Below are positions 6,328 through 11,559 of a stretch of DNA of 11,559 nucleotides, one piece after another (the first letter of the stretch is position 1; the number at the start of each line of letters is the position of its first letter). The stretch is taken from contig JAUYEB010000264.1 in assembly GCA_030691555.1 (NCBI GenBank), forward strand, positions 1-11,559, given 5' to 3'. The position numbers and the translations under genes are program-made. Below the pieces are notes generated by a model. The model was given only the letters and a program-made list of their open reading frames with translations, was not told the origin of the DNA and made no database searches. Origin of the DNA: Candidatus Bathyarchaeota archaeon (GTDB lineage Archaea > Thermoproteota > Bathyarchaeia > TCS64).

Positions 6328-6337
6328 CTTCATAAGC
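6328..6337 (+). promoter_or_regulatory. TATA-like box for the TatD fragment
   Basis: CTTCATAAGC lies 29-38 nt upstream of the TTG at 6366, the right distance for an archaeal TATA element. It is a modest match. If active, the truncated nuclease gene still has its original promoter. Confidence 0.35.
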
Positions 6338-6365
6338 ACTCGGCCCCGATCCTTTCTCGATCGAT

Positions 6366-6584
6366 TTGTACTCCGAATCTCACTGCCACCTCGGGGGCAT
6401 GGGCCCCGGAGACGTGAAGAGGGCTGAGGACGCTGGCCTCGCCCTCATGATAACCATGGGTCTCGACGAGGCCTCAACCGCCGTCGCCCTGAGACTCGCA
6501 AAGAGACATCCCAGCATCAGGCTCAGCCTAGCCGTCCACCCCTGGTACAGCGACGAGTGCAACAGAGATACTCGTTTTAAATAA
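6366..6584 (+). pseudogene. Truncated TatD-family metal-dependent hydrolase (N-terminal quarter only)
   Basis: The frame begins TTG TAC TCC GAA TCT CAC TGC CAC and encodes 72 residues. Residues 1-63 match the start of TatD-type DNases and related TIM-barrel hydrolases: the metal motif HCH (H6, H8), a helix DVKRAEDAGLALMITMG, RLAKRHPSIRLSLAVHPW, and YSDE. TatD proteins are about 250-270 residues. Here the similarity stops after DE (near 6556) and the frame ends CNRDTRFK in AT-rich DNA. I looked at the two other plus frames after the break and found no continuation, so this is loss of the 3' part rather than a simple frameshift. The barrel cannot form, so the product is presumably inactive. The breakpoint lies about 500 bp upstream of the thiamin operon. 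Confidence 0.75.
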
Positions 6585-6625
6585 TGTATAATTAAGGTTT
6601 TAGGGGTCCACGCAACTCTTTTTTA

Positions 6626-6635
6626 GGTAGCTACC
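6626..6635. promoter_or_regulatory. 10-bp palindrome upstream of the small zinc-finger gene
   Basis: GGTAGCTACC is perfectly palindromic and lies 12 nt before the ATG at 6648, directly after a T6 run (6619-6624). The T-run could be a TATA-like element (CTTTTTTAGG) for a leaderless gene, or a terminator for the TatD remnant. A short operator is possible; evidence is only positional. Confidence 0.25.
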
Positions 6636-6647
6636 CATAAAATTTGT

Positions 6648-6866
6648 ATGGGAAACCCTGCGCCGTGGGAGACGAGGCCAAGGTGCCCACTCTGCGGGCG
6701 CCCCATGAGGCGGCTCGACAGCGGGCGGTTCTACTGCACAGGCGCTGGCTGCAGCGTGGAATTCGTCAAGATCGTCAAGAAGGAGGATCTGGCCTGGAGG
6801 AAGACCGTCCCCGCTGTTCATGCCGTTGGGGGTGTCGGTAGCGTCGGCGACGGGGCCCCGCCGTAA
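6648..6866 (+). CDS. Small zinc-finger protein, function unknown
   Basis: A 72-residue product with a zinc-binding cysteine pattern CPLC (C13, C16) and CTGAGC (C30, C35), spaced as CxxC-x13-Cx4C, reading RPMRRLDSGRFYC between the pairs. This resembles the single zinc ribbon of topoisomerase C-terminal or nuclease-associated zinc fingers, where the form CPxCG...G.FxxCxxYPxC occurs, but no family is assigned. The second half is Gly/Val-rich and low in information. ATG start; there is no clear Shine-Dalgarno, and a T6/AGG element about 25 nt upstream could give a leaderless transcript. An antisense frame (7022-6600) overlaps it completely; the ordered cysteines favour the plus strand. It lies between the broken TatD gene and the thiamin operon. 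Confidence 0.55.
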   Translation: MGNPAPWETRPRCPLCGRPMRRLDSGRFYCTGAGCSVEFVKIVKKEDLAWRKTVPAVHAVGGVGSVGDGAPP

Positions 6867-7050
6867 GCCGGGGGTCCTCCTCGACGCGTCCACGTAACGG
6901 AGACGCCTGTAGAAGTATGACCGCCCTATACTAGACGACTCCCGCCTCCGTTCCACGTACACGCCGAGGAGGCGGGTGCCGATCAGGGCGCCGAGTCGAT
7001 GGCCCTCAGCCAAGTCGATCAATCGAAGACTTGACAGAACCTCGAGTCCT
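6867..7050. other. Non-coding gap before the thiamin operon
   Basis: No supported gene lies here. On the minus strand a frame opens at TTG 7022 and its first 50 codons (phrases such as RLGALIGTRLLGVYVERR) look vaguely protein-like, but it then runs antisense through the whole zinc-finger gene into low-complexity translation. It could be the remnant of a displaced gene, served by the symmetrical TATA box at 7055-7062. I see no tRNA, no T-tract terminator and no repeat in this stretch. Confidence 0.4.
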
Positions 7051-7054
7051 TAAT

Positions 7055-7062
7055 CTTATAAG
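7055..7062. promoter_or_regulatory. TATA box of the thiamin operon (symmetrical)
   Basis: CTTATAAG is self-complementary. For the plus strand it predicts initiation around 7078-7086, immediately at the 5' edge of the TPP riboswitch. Because it is symmetrical it could also support a minus-strand start near 7030. The exact start matters: P1 of the riboswitch begins at 7078. Confidence 0.5.
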
Positions 7063-7077
7063 CAACGACATCAATCC

Positions 7078-7179
7078 CTCTCGTCGAGGGGAGCTGGGCT
7101 CAGGCTCGGCTGAGAGGACGCGGCGCGTCGACCCTTTGAACCTGATCCGGGTAATACCGGCGGAGGGAGAAGATGAGAG
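7078..7179 (+). ncRNA. TPP riboswitch (THI element) controlling thiW and downstream genes
   Basis: The conserved THI parts are all present: AGGGGAGC (7087-7094), CTGAGA (7110-7115), ACCCTTTGAACCTGATCC (7131-7148), GGTAATACCGG and GGAGGGA (7162-7168). Helices fit the known aptamer: P2 AGGG (7087-7090) with CCCT (7132-7135); P3 AGCTGGG (7092-7098) with CTCGGCT (7105-7111); P3a GACG/CGTC within 7117-7129; P5 CCGG (7147-7150) with CCGG (7157-7160); P4 CCU (7141-7143) with AGG (7164-7166). For P1 the best pairing is CTCTCGTC (7078-7085) with GATGAGAG (7172-7179), eight pairs including one G-U. That helix contains the thiW ATG (7173-7175), and the GGAGG Shine-Dalgarno lies in the P4 side. Inference: TPP binding would directly block translation, with no separate expression platform. 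Confidence 0.93.
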
Positions 7180-7754
7180 CAAACGAGTCTGTAAAAGGTT
7201 TTTCACCCGAAGACCTCAACGTTTCTAAAGCCCTTGAGACGAAGACCGCCCAATCGAGGACGGTCAGGGCATCGACACGGAGAGTTGCCCTCGCAGCGAC
7301 GCTCGTCGGCCTCGCCGTTGTGCTGAGCCCGATCTATTTTCCCGCCGGGGACACGAAGTGCTTCCCGGCTCAGCACATGGTGAACGCCCTGGCGGGCGTG
7401 CTGCTGGGCCCCTGGTACGCCGTATTCATAGCCATCGCGACGGGCACGATCAGGATCTCCGCGGGCATGGGGACCGTGTTCGCCTACCCCGGCGGAGTAT
7501 TCGGCGGCCTAGTCGTAGGGCTCACATACAGGTACGTGAAGAAGACAGACTATTCGGCGCTCCTCGAGCCTATAGGAACGGTCGCCATCGGCGCGACGCT
7601 GAGCGCCCTGGTCGTGGCGCCGTACATCGGGAATACCATGACCCTGATATACTTCTGGACGGCCTTCGCCGCGAGCAGCATACCGGGGGCCGTCCTGGGG
7701 TTCATCATCCTAAAGACGCTGAGGAGGGTAGGCATTGACCGGTACTTCGATTAA
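7173..7754 (+). CDS. thiW: ThiW, thiazole-specific ECF transporter S-component
   Basis: The 193-residue membrane protein matches ThiW, the substrate-binding (S) subunit thought to bring in the thiazole precursor (hydroxyethylthiazole) of thiamin. Family hallmarks seen are SPIYFPAGDTKCFPAQHMVN (residues 51-70), AGVLLGPWYAVF, GMGTVFAYPGGVFGGLVVGL and IYFWTAFAASSIPGAVLGFIIL. Five to six hydrophobic segments cover residues 38-185. The first 35 residues are an additional hydrophilic extension (NESVKGFSPEDLNVSKALET); no internal ATG offers a shorter start, and GGAGG (7162-7166) fits ATG 7173. It is the first gene after the TPP riboswitch. It needs an EcfT membrane subunit and ABC ATPases, which are not in this window. 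The following NTPase gene overlaps its 3' end by 20 bp. Confidence 0.92.
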   Translation: MRANESVKGFSPEDLNVSKALETKTAQSRTVRASTRRVALAATLVGLAVVLSPIYFPAGDTKCFPAQHMVNALAGVLLGPWYAVFIAIATGTIRISAGMGTVFAYPGGVFGGLVVGLTYRYVKKTDYSALLEPIGTVAIGATLSALVVAPYIGNTMTLIYFWTAFAASSIPGAVLGFIILKTLRRVGIDRYFD

Positions 7755-8346
7755 AGAAGCCCTGGGAAGGCGAACCCTCATCATGGGGGAGGTCGGATCG
7801 GGCAAGACGCGGCTGACCGGGAAACTGCTGGAGGAAGCCGTCAGCACGGGTCTCCAAGGCATAACGGTGCTGGACATGGCGCCTGAAGCCACCACCCTGA
7901 AGGGGATACCGGTGGGAGGAACCCTTCAGGGCGCAACTAACCCTAAGGTCAGGCACCTGAAATCAAAGGACATAAAGACGCCGCGCCTCTCCGCGAGGGA
8001 CGCAGACGAGCTATTCGAGTACGCAGACCACAACAGGAGGATGGTTGAGGAGAACCTCGACGAATTCATGCGTAAACCGACCGGCATACTATTCGTCAAC
8101 GACGTCTCCATCTACCTCCAGAGAGGGGAGATCAACCGCCTGTGGCGGGTCTTCGAGGCAGCGGAGACGGTCGTAGCCAACGGATACTACGGGGAGAGGC
8201 TGAAGGCGGACCACGAGACGGGGCTGTCCTCGCGGGAGAGGACGCTGATGGAGGAACTCGCCTCAAGGATGGACAGGGTGATCAGGCTACGACCCCTCCG
8301 TCTTTCCCCCATTCTATCAGGTTTAGAGAAAGGAGTGAGTGCTTGA
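7735..8346 (+). CDS. P-loop NTPase of unknown role inside the thiamin operon
   Basis: The 203-residue product has a Walker A motif GEVGSGKT (18-25) preceded by RRTLIM, and a Walker B strand GILFVND (117-123). The remainder is mixed alpha/beta with SSRERTLMEELASRMDRVIRLRP near the end. It lacks the LSGGQ signature and Q-loop of ABC proteins, so it is not an EcfA ATPase of the usual type. It is also too short and different for ThiL, ThiE or ThiM, none of which is a P-loop enzyme. The TTG start (7735) follows GGAGG (7723-7727) and overlaps the thiW end by 20 bp; its stop (8344-8346) lies 1 nt before the thiC ATG. Tight coupling suggests a role in thiamin precursor uptake, salvage or sensing. Function unknown; resemblance to small ATP-binding proteins with an ASCE/RecA-like core is only impression. 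Confidence 0.85.
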   Translation: MTGTSIKEALGRRTLIMGEVGSGKTRLTGKLLEEAVSTGLQGITVLDMAPEATTLKGIPVGGTLQGATNPKVRHLKSKDIKTPRLSARDADELFEYADHNRRMVEENLDEFMRKPTGILFVNDVSIYLQRGEINRLWRVFEAAETVVANGYYGERLKADHETGLSSRERTLMEELASRMDRVIRLRPLRLSPILSGLEKGVSA

Positions 8347-8347
8347 A

Positions 8348-9643
8348 ATGACTACACAGATGGAGTACGCGAAGAGAGGAAGTGTAACGGATGAGATGAG
8401 GGAGGTCGCCAGAGCGGAGGACCTCTCACCAGAGTACATCATGCGTGGCCTAGCCGAGGGCAGGATAGTGATCCCACGTAACCTGAGCCACGAGATACCG
8501 GCCATGGGGATCGGTGAGGGTCTGAGGATCAAGGTGAACGCCAACATAGGCACGTCGAGGGACATCTGCGACGTCGACACGGAGCTGCTGAAGGCGAAGG
8601 TCGCACATGAGGCGGGCGCCGACACACTGATGGACCTGAGCACCGGCGGCGACATCGACGCCATAAGGCGGAGGATCATGAAGGCGACGCCTCTCCCCAT
8701 CGGAACCGTCCCCATCTACCAGGCGGCCATCATAGCACAGGAGAAGAGGGGCGCCATAGTCGACATGACCGAGGATGACCTCTTCAACGCCATCGAGAGG
8801 AACGCGAAGGACGGCGTGGACTTCGTAACCGTCCACTGCGGCATAAACAGAGTCAGCGTGGACAGGATGAAGAGGAGCAAGAGGCTGACGGGCATCGTGA
8901 GCAGGGGAGGCACCTTCCTAGCCGCCTGGATAATGCACAACGATAAGGAGAACCCGCTGTACGGGAACTACGACTACCTCCTCGAACTTGCGAAGAAGTA
9001 CGACGTGACCCTGAGCCTCGGTGACGGGCTCCGCCCAGGCTGCATACGGGACGCCACGGATGGCCCCCAGATCCAGGAGCTAATCACGATCGGGGAACTC
9101 GTAGACCGGGCTAGGGCCGCTGGGGTGCAGGTGATGGTCGAGGGCCCTGGCCACGTACCCATCGACCAGATCGACGCGAACGTCAAATTGGAGAAGGCGG
9201 TCTGCAAGGGGGCGCCTTTCTACGTCCTCGGGCCGTTGGTCACGGACATAGCCCCAGGCTACGACCACATCGTCGGAGCCATAGGAGGAGCCGTAGCCGC
9301 CATGGCCGGGGCCGACTACCTCTGCTACGTGACGCCGACCGAGCACATAGGCCTCCCAGACGTGGAGGACGTGAGGGAGGGCGTGATCGTCTCCAGGATC
9401 GCGGCCCACGCTGGCGACCTCGTCAGGAGGAGGGATAAGGCGATCGTGTGGGACAACGACATGTCGAAGGCGCGGGCGGACCTAGACTGGAAGAGGCAGA
9501 TGGACCTCTCGATCAACCCGGCGAGGGTTAGGAAGGTGAAGGAGGAGCGCTCGCCGGGGGAGATGACGGACAAGGGCTGCAGCATGTGCGGAGAGTTCTG
9601 CGCCATCAAGATACTCAAGGAGTACATGAAGGCGGAGCACTGA
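8348..9643 (+). CDS. thiC: ThiC, phosphomethylpyrimidine (HMP-P) synthase
   Basis: A 431-residue radical-SAM enzyme that converts aminoimidazole ribotide to hydroxymethylpyrimidine phosphate. Clear ThiC motifs in order: QMEYAKRGSVTDEM at the N-end, VNANIGTS, LMDLSTGGDID, PIYQA, TVHCGI, SRGG, SLGDGLRPGCIRDATDGPQ, VEGPGHVP, LGPLVTDIAPGYDHI and AIGGA. The [4Fe-4S] site is at the C-end, CSMCGEFC with C411, C414 and C418. Its spacing is CX2CX3C, one residue shorter than the CX2CX4C of E. coli-type ThiC. Start: ATG 8348 begins MTTQMEYA, as in other short ThiC proteins, with GGAGTGA (8332-8338) upstream; the GTG at 8339 is less likely. Length fits the shorter archaeal/clostridial type. It is co-transcribed with thiW, the NTPase and thiD under the TPP riboswitch. 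Confidence 0.96.
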   Translation: MTTQMEYAKRGSVTDEMREVARAEDLSPEYIMRGLAEGRIVIPRNLSHEIPAMGIGEGLRIKVNANIGTSRDICDVDTELLKAKVAHEAGADTLMDLSTGGDIDAIRRRIMKATPLPIGTVPIYQAAIIAQEKRGAIVDMTEDDLFNAIERNAKDGVDFVTVHCGINRVSVDRMKRSKRLTGIVSRGGTFLAAWIMHNDKENPLYGNYDYLLELAKKYDVTLSLGDGLRPGCIRDATDGPQIQELITIGELVDRARAAGVQVMVEGPGHVPIDQIDANVKLEKAVCKGAPFYVLGPLVTDIAPGYDHIVGAIGGAVAAMAGADYLCYVTPTEHIGLPDVEDVREGVIVSRIAAHAGDLVRRRDKAIVWDNDMSKARADLDWKRQMDLSINPARVRKVKEERSPGEMTDKGCSMCGEFCAIKILKEYMKAEH

Positions 9644-10564
9644 TGCCCAAGATACCGTGCGTTCTGACGATAGCTGGATCCGACTCAGGGGGCGGCGCCG
9701 GCATCCAGGCGGACCTCAAGACCTTCGCCGCCCTCCGTACACGGCCTATCGACCGTGACTGCCGTGACCGCCCAGAACACCTCCGAGATCAGGGTGATCT
9801 TCCCCGTCCCGGCGGAGGTCATAAGACAGCAGATACGGGCGGTGACCGAGGACATCGGGGTCGACGCTGTTAAGACGGGGATGCTCCCGACGGCTGAGGC
9901 AGCGACGATCGTGGCCTCCGAGCTGCGTGGCCTCGACGTGCCCATCGTCGTCGACCCCGTGATGGAGGCGACGACTGGATCTAGGCTGATGGGGGAAGGG
10001 GTTTTAAAAATCCTCAGGGAGGAGCTGATACCCCGGGCCACCCTCGTCACGCCGAACAAGTTCGAGGCGGAGGCATTAACGGGTCTCAAGATCGGGGGCA
10101 TCGATGACGTTGAGAAGGCCGCCGAGCGCCTGGCCTCGCTGGGCGCCAAAGCGGTTCTTATCAAAGGCGGGCATATCCTATCTGGAGGGAAAGCCATCGA
10201 TTTCCTGTTGGTCGAGGGAGAAGGGCGTATGCTTGAGTGGGAACGCCTCGATGTCAGGACGTTGCACGGTACAGGGTGCGTGCTCTCATCCGCCGTGGCG
10301 GCCCAGCTTGCGAAGGGCGAACCCCTAGTCAGGGCCGTGGAACTCGGGAAGGAGTTCCAGCGCGAGCACGACGTCTTCACGGACCTCCTCCGAGACGAGG
10401 GCATCGAGGTCCTGATGCTCACCGACCAGCTCGACGAACACCACGCGCACATAGCCGAGACGCTCCCCAACCTCGTCTATACGCGGGACGTCTGCATGGT
10501 GAGCAACCTGGGGGCCCACGCCCTCAGGATGACCTACGCCGCTCGGCAGGTCGAGCCCCTCTAG
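9643..10564 (+). pseudogene. thiD: ThiD (HMP/HMP-P kinase), frameshifted and with a foreign C-terminal end
   Basis: ThiD phosphorylates hydroxymethylpyrimidine twice. The ATG (9643-9645) overlaps the thiC stop as TGATG. Codons 1-31 encode MPKIPCVLTIAGSDSGGGAG then IQADLKTFAAL, the family N-end. The frame is then lost: CTC (9733-9735) is followed by a single C before GTA CAC GGC (9737-), which restores VHGLSTVTAVTAQNTSE in another frame, so 2 nt of one codon (normally Gly) are missing. The original frame would end at 9873. From 9737 the sequence is good ThiD: VKTGMLPT, VVDPVMEATTGS, TPNKFEAEALTG, VLIKGGH and HGTGCVLSSA with the catalytic Cys at 10277. After LGKEF (10357) the ThiD end is replaced by a deiminase-like piece ending at TAG 10562-10564. 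In many archaea a ThiN domain would follow here; it is absent. Sequencing or assembly error could explain part of this. Confidence 0.85.
10358..10561 (+). pseudogene. Arginine deiminase-like internal fragment fused in frame to thiD
   Basis: The last 68 codons read QREHDVFTDLLRDEGIEVLM, then LTDQLDEHHAHIAETLPNL, then VYTRDVCMVSNLGAHALRMT and YAARQVEPL. These match two adjacent blocks of the arginine deiminase/amidinotransferase family: a helix and strand of the form (R/E)HDxFxxxLRxxGIEVLxL, and LPNxxFTRDxxxxxxxGxxLxxMxxxARxxE, where the Asp of TRD contacts the guanidine group. In Pseudomonas ArcA the same two blocks lie far apart; in short archaeal homologues they are close, as here. Only about 65 residues are present, without the catalytic His/Cys regions, so it cannot be an active deiminase. 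The stop follows the second block directly. Recognised from memory of the family; alignment would settle it. Confidence 0.6.
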
Positions 10565-10697
10565 GAGTTCTACCCGTCGACGGGCTGGACGAAGCTCTCG
10601 GCAAAACAAAGGCTGGAGCGTAGGGGGTAGTACAAGATGCGAAGGCAACCTAAGGAGTGAGGTCGACGGACTTCGATGCCGAAGACCGATAAACGTT
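10565..10697. other. Intergenic stretch after thiD
   Basis: No gene recognised. A small hairpin GGACTTCG-ATGC-CGAAGACC (10668-10687, one A-A mismatch) is present but no plus-strand T-run follows, so it is not an obvious terminator for the thiamin operon. I found no continuation of the deiminase-like sequence in any plus frame. Confidence 0.3.
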
Positions 10698-10705
10698 AAA
10701 AAAAA
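10698..10705 (-). terminator. Poly-T terminator of the right-edge surface protein gene
   Basis: Eight A residues on the plus strand make a T8 run on the minus strand, 17-24 nt past the stop (10722-10724) of the surface protein gene and preceded by CCCCC. Poly-T runs of this length are sufficient for intrinsic termination in archaea. Confidence 0.65.
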
Positions 10706-10721
10706 GGGGGATGGTGTAGTT

Positions 10722-11559
10722 CTAGGCTATCTTCTTGCTGATCTGCATCAGGGCGACGATTGCGGCTAGTGCGGCTATGAGGCTGGCGCCGATTGCTGCG
10801 TAGACGAGCGTCGTGAGGCCGTTTGCTGCGGCTGCGGCGTTGTCTGCGGCTGCCTTGGCGCCGTCAGCTGCGGTCTTCGCTGCGTCTGCCTTGGTACCTG
10901 CGGAGGTGGCAGCGACTGTCGCTGCGTCTGCCGAGGTCTTAGCGGCGGTTGCGACGGTTCCTGCTGCGGTCGCGGCTGTCGTTGCGGCCTTGGCGTCTGT
11001 GCTAGCCTGAGTTGCGGCGGTCTTGGCGGCGTCGGCGGCGGTCTTGGCGGCGTCGGCGGCGGTCTTGGCTGCCTGGAGCTGGACTCCTAGGAGGCTGACC
11101 GACTGCTCGAGGGCAGTGATCTTCTCGTCGATCACGCTCGTGGTGACTGCCTCCACTGTGAAGGAGCCTGGCTTGACTATCTTAGCCACAACGTCCGTGA
11201 CGTAGTAGGTAGCATCCCATGTCCATAGTCCGGCCTTTGCGTCGCTCGGCAACGTCAGATGGAATCCTGATACAACCTGTGCTGAGTAGGGTACGATCCA
11301 TGTGTCTGTTGCTGCATCCAGTGCCGGTGTCCAGGTTACAGACCAGAACAGGTAGTCGTCAGGATCATAGATCTTGATGACTATGGTTGATGCAGTTTTG
11401 AACTTCACGGTGCTGTGGATGTTGAAGCTGAGCGTGTCGCCAGGCATGTACGTGGTTGAACGGGTCTCTATTACTGTGACCCTCTCGGATACGGTGAACG
11501 TCGCGGTGGCGTAGACTCCCTCGGAGTCCATGGCCTTTATGGTGTGCGCCCCGAAGGTC
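10722..11559 (-). CDS. S-layer-associated-type surface protein, C-terminal part: Ig-like domain, Ala-rich coiled-coil stalk, TM anchor (runs off right edge)
   Basis: The frame is open to the window edge; the codons before ATG 11531 read TFGAHTIKA, completing the familiar Ig-like strand GxHTIKAxDSEGxYATATFTV, so the protein starts outside the window and 278 residues are visible. From the visible N-end: the last strand of one Ig-like domain, a second beta domain (STTYMPGDTLSFNIHST to KPGSFTVEAV) that looks like an extracellular macroglobulin/Ig-type module, then about 100 residues of Ala-rich heptad-like sequence (AAKTAAD repeats, starting after a leucine-zipper-like EKITALEQSVSLLGVQLQ), and finally a hydrophobic helix LVYAAIGASLIAALAAIVAL with QISKKIA at the cytoplasmic end. 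This is the layout of stalk proteins that anchor archaeal S-layers (SlaB-like); the role is inferred from architecture. A T8 terminator follows. Confidence 0.9.
   Translation of the reverse strand, partial: TFGAHTIKAMDSEGVYATATFTVSERVTVIETRSTTYMPGDTLSFNIHSTVKFKTASTIVIKIYDPDDYLFWSVTWTPALDAATDTWIVPYSAQVVSGFHLTLPSDAKAGLWTWDATYYVTDVVAKIVKPGSFTVEAVTTSVIDEKITALEQSVSLLGVQLQAAKTAADAAKTAADAAKTAATQASTDAKAATTAATAAGTVATAAKTSADAATVAATSAGTKADAAKTAADGAKAAADNAAAAANGLTTLVYAAIGASLIAALAAIVALMQISKKIA
11014..11069 (-). repeat. 21-bp tandem repeat within the Ala-rich stalk
   Basis: The plus-strand unit GCGGCGGTCTTGGCGGCGTC+G occurs exactly at 11014-11034 and 11035-11055 and in part at 11056-11069, 2.7 copies. On the coding strand it specifies AAKTAAD-type heptads. 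Perfect DNA identity suggests recent unit duplication, so stalk length may vary between strains. Confidence 0.85.

Noticed and set aside
7735..8346. The thi-operon NTPase as the ECF transporter ATPase EcfA
   Set aside because: No LSGGQ signature, Q-loop or H-loop can be found, and the 203-residue layout differs from ABC proteins.
9685..10470. 261-residue minus-strand Ser/Arg-rich frame antisense to thiD
   Set aside because: Low-complexity shadow of a GC-rich gene; the plus strand has unmistakable ThiD motifs.
10813..11205. Plus-strand Ala/Val-rich frames opposite the stalk
   Set aside because: They are antisense shadows of the Ala-rich coding repeats; the minus frame has domains, stop, anchor helix and terminator.

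Overview
This window looks archaeal. Several starts are TTG or ATG preceded by GGTGA- or GGAGG-type Shine-Dalgarno motifs, and TATA-like boxes sit roughly 30-40 nt upstream of many starts. The gene content also fits: a stand-alone Lrp/AsnC ligand-binding (RAM) domain, an SCP-x-like thiolase, a zinc-ribbon membrane protein, and a cell-surface protein with an Ala-rich stalk and a C-terminal membrane anchor. Coding DNA is GC-rich. A TACK-type archaeon (Bathyarchaeia, Caldarchaeales or Thaumarchaeota relatives) is plausible, but this is inference; no rRNA or other marker is present.

Layout. Positions 1-374 (minus) hold the N-terminal part of a secreted protein that runs off the left edge. Positions 375-686 are non-coding and carry a perfect 39-bp direct repeat. 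A thiolase (687-1925, minus) diverges from a RAM-domain protein (2111-2341, plus). A Met-rich, acid-tailed protein of unknown function (2433-2804, minus) and a UDP-glucose-4-epimerase-like SDR (2898-3839, minus) follow. A plus-strand cluster then encodes a zinc-ribbon four-TM protein, an MBL-fold hydrolase and an alpha/beta hydrolase (3937-6308). Next come a truncated TatD-type nuclease (6366-6584) and a small zinc-finger protein (6648-6866).

The core of the window is a thiamin operon, 7055-10564. A TATA box and a well-formed TPP riboswitch precede thiW (thiazole ECF S-component), a P-loop NTPase of unknown role, thiC (HMP-P synthase) and thiD (HMP/HMP-P kinase). The genes overlap or nearly abut, so co-transcription under TPP control is likely. 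The proposed riboswitch P1 helix contains the thiW start codon, suggesting direct translational shut-off by TPP. thiD is damaged. It lacks 2 nt near codon 32, and its C-terminal end is replaced by a piece that looks like an arginine deiminase. The thiamin operon is therefore bounded by broken genes on both sides (TatD fragment, deiminase fragment), which suggests rearrangement or assembly error.

The right edge (10722-11559, minus) encodes the C-terminal part of an S-layer-associated-type surface protein: Ig-like domain, Ala-rich coiled-coil stalk with 21-bp DNA repeats, and a C-terminal TM helix. A poly-T terminator follows it. No tRNA, rRNA, transposase or cas gene was seen.
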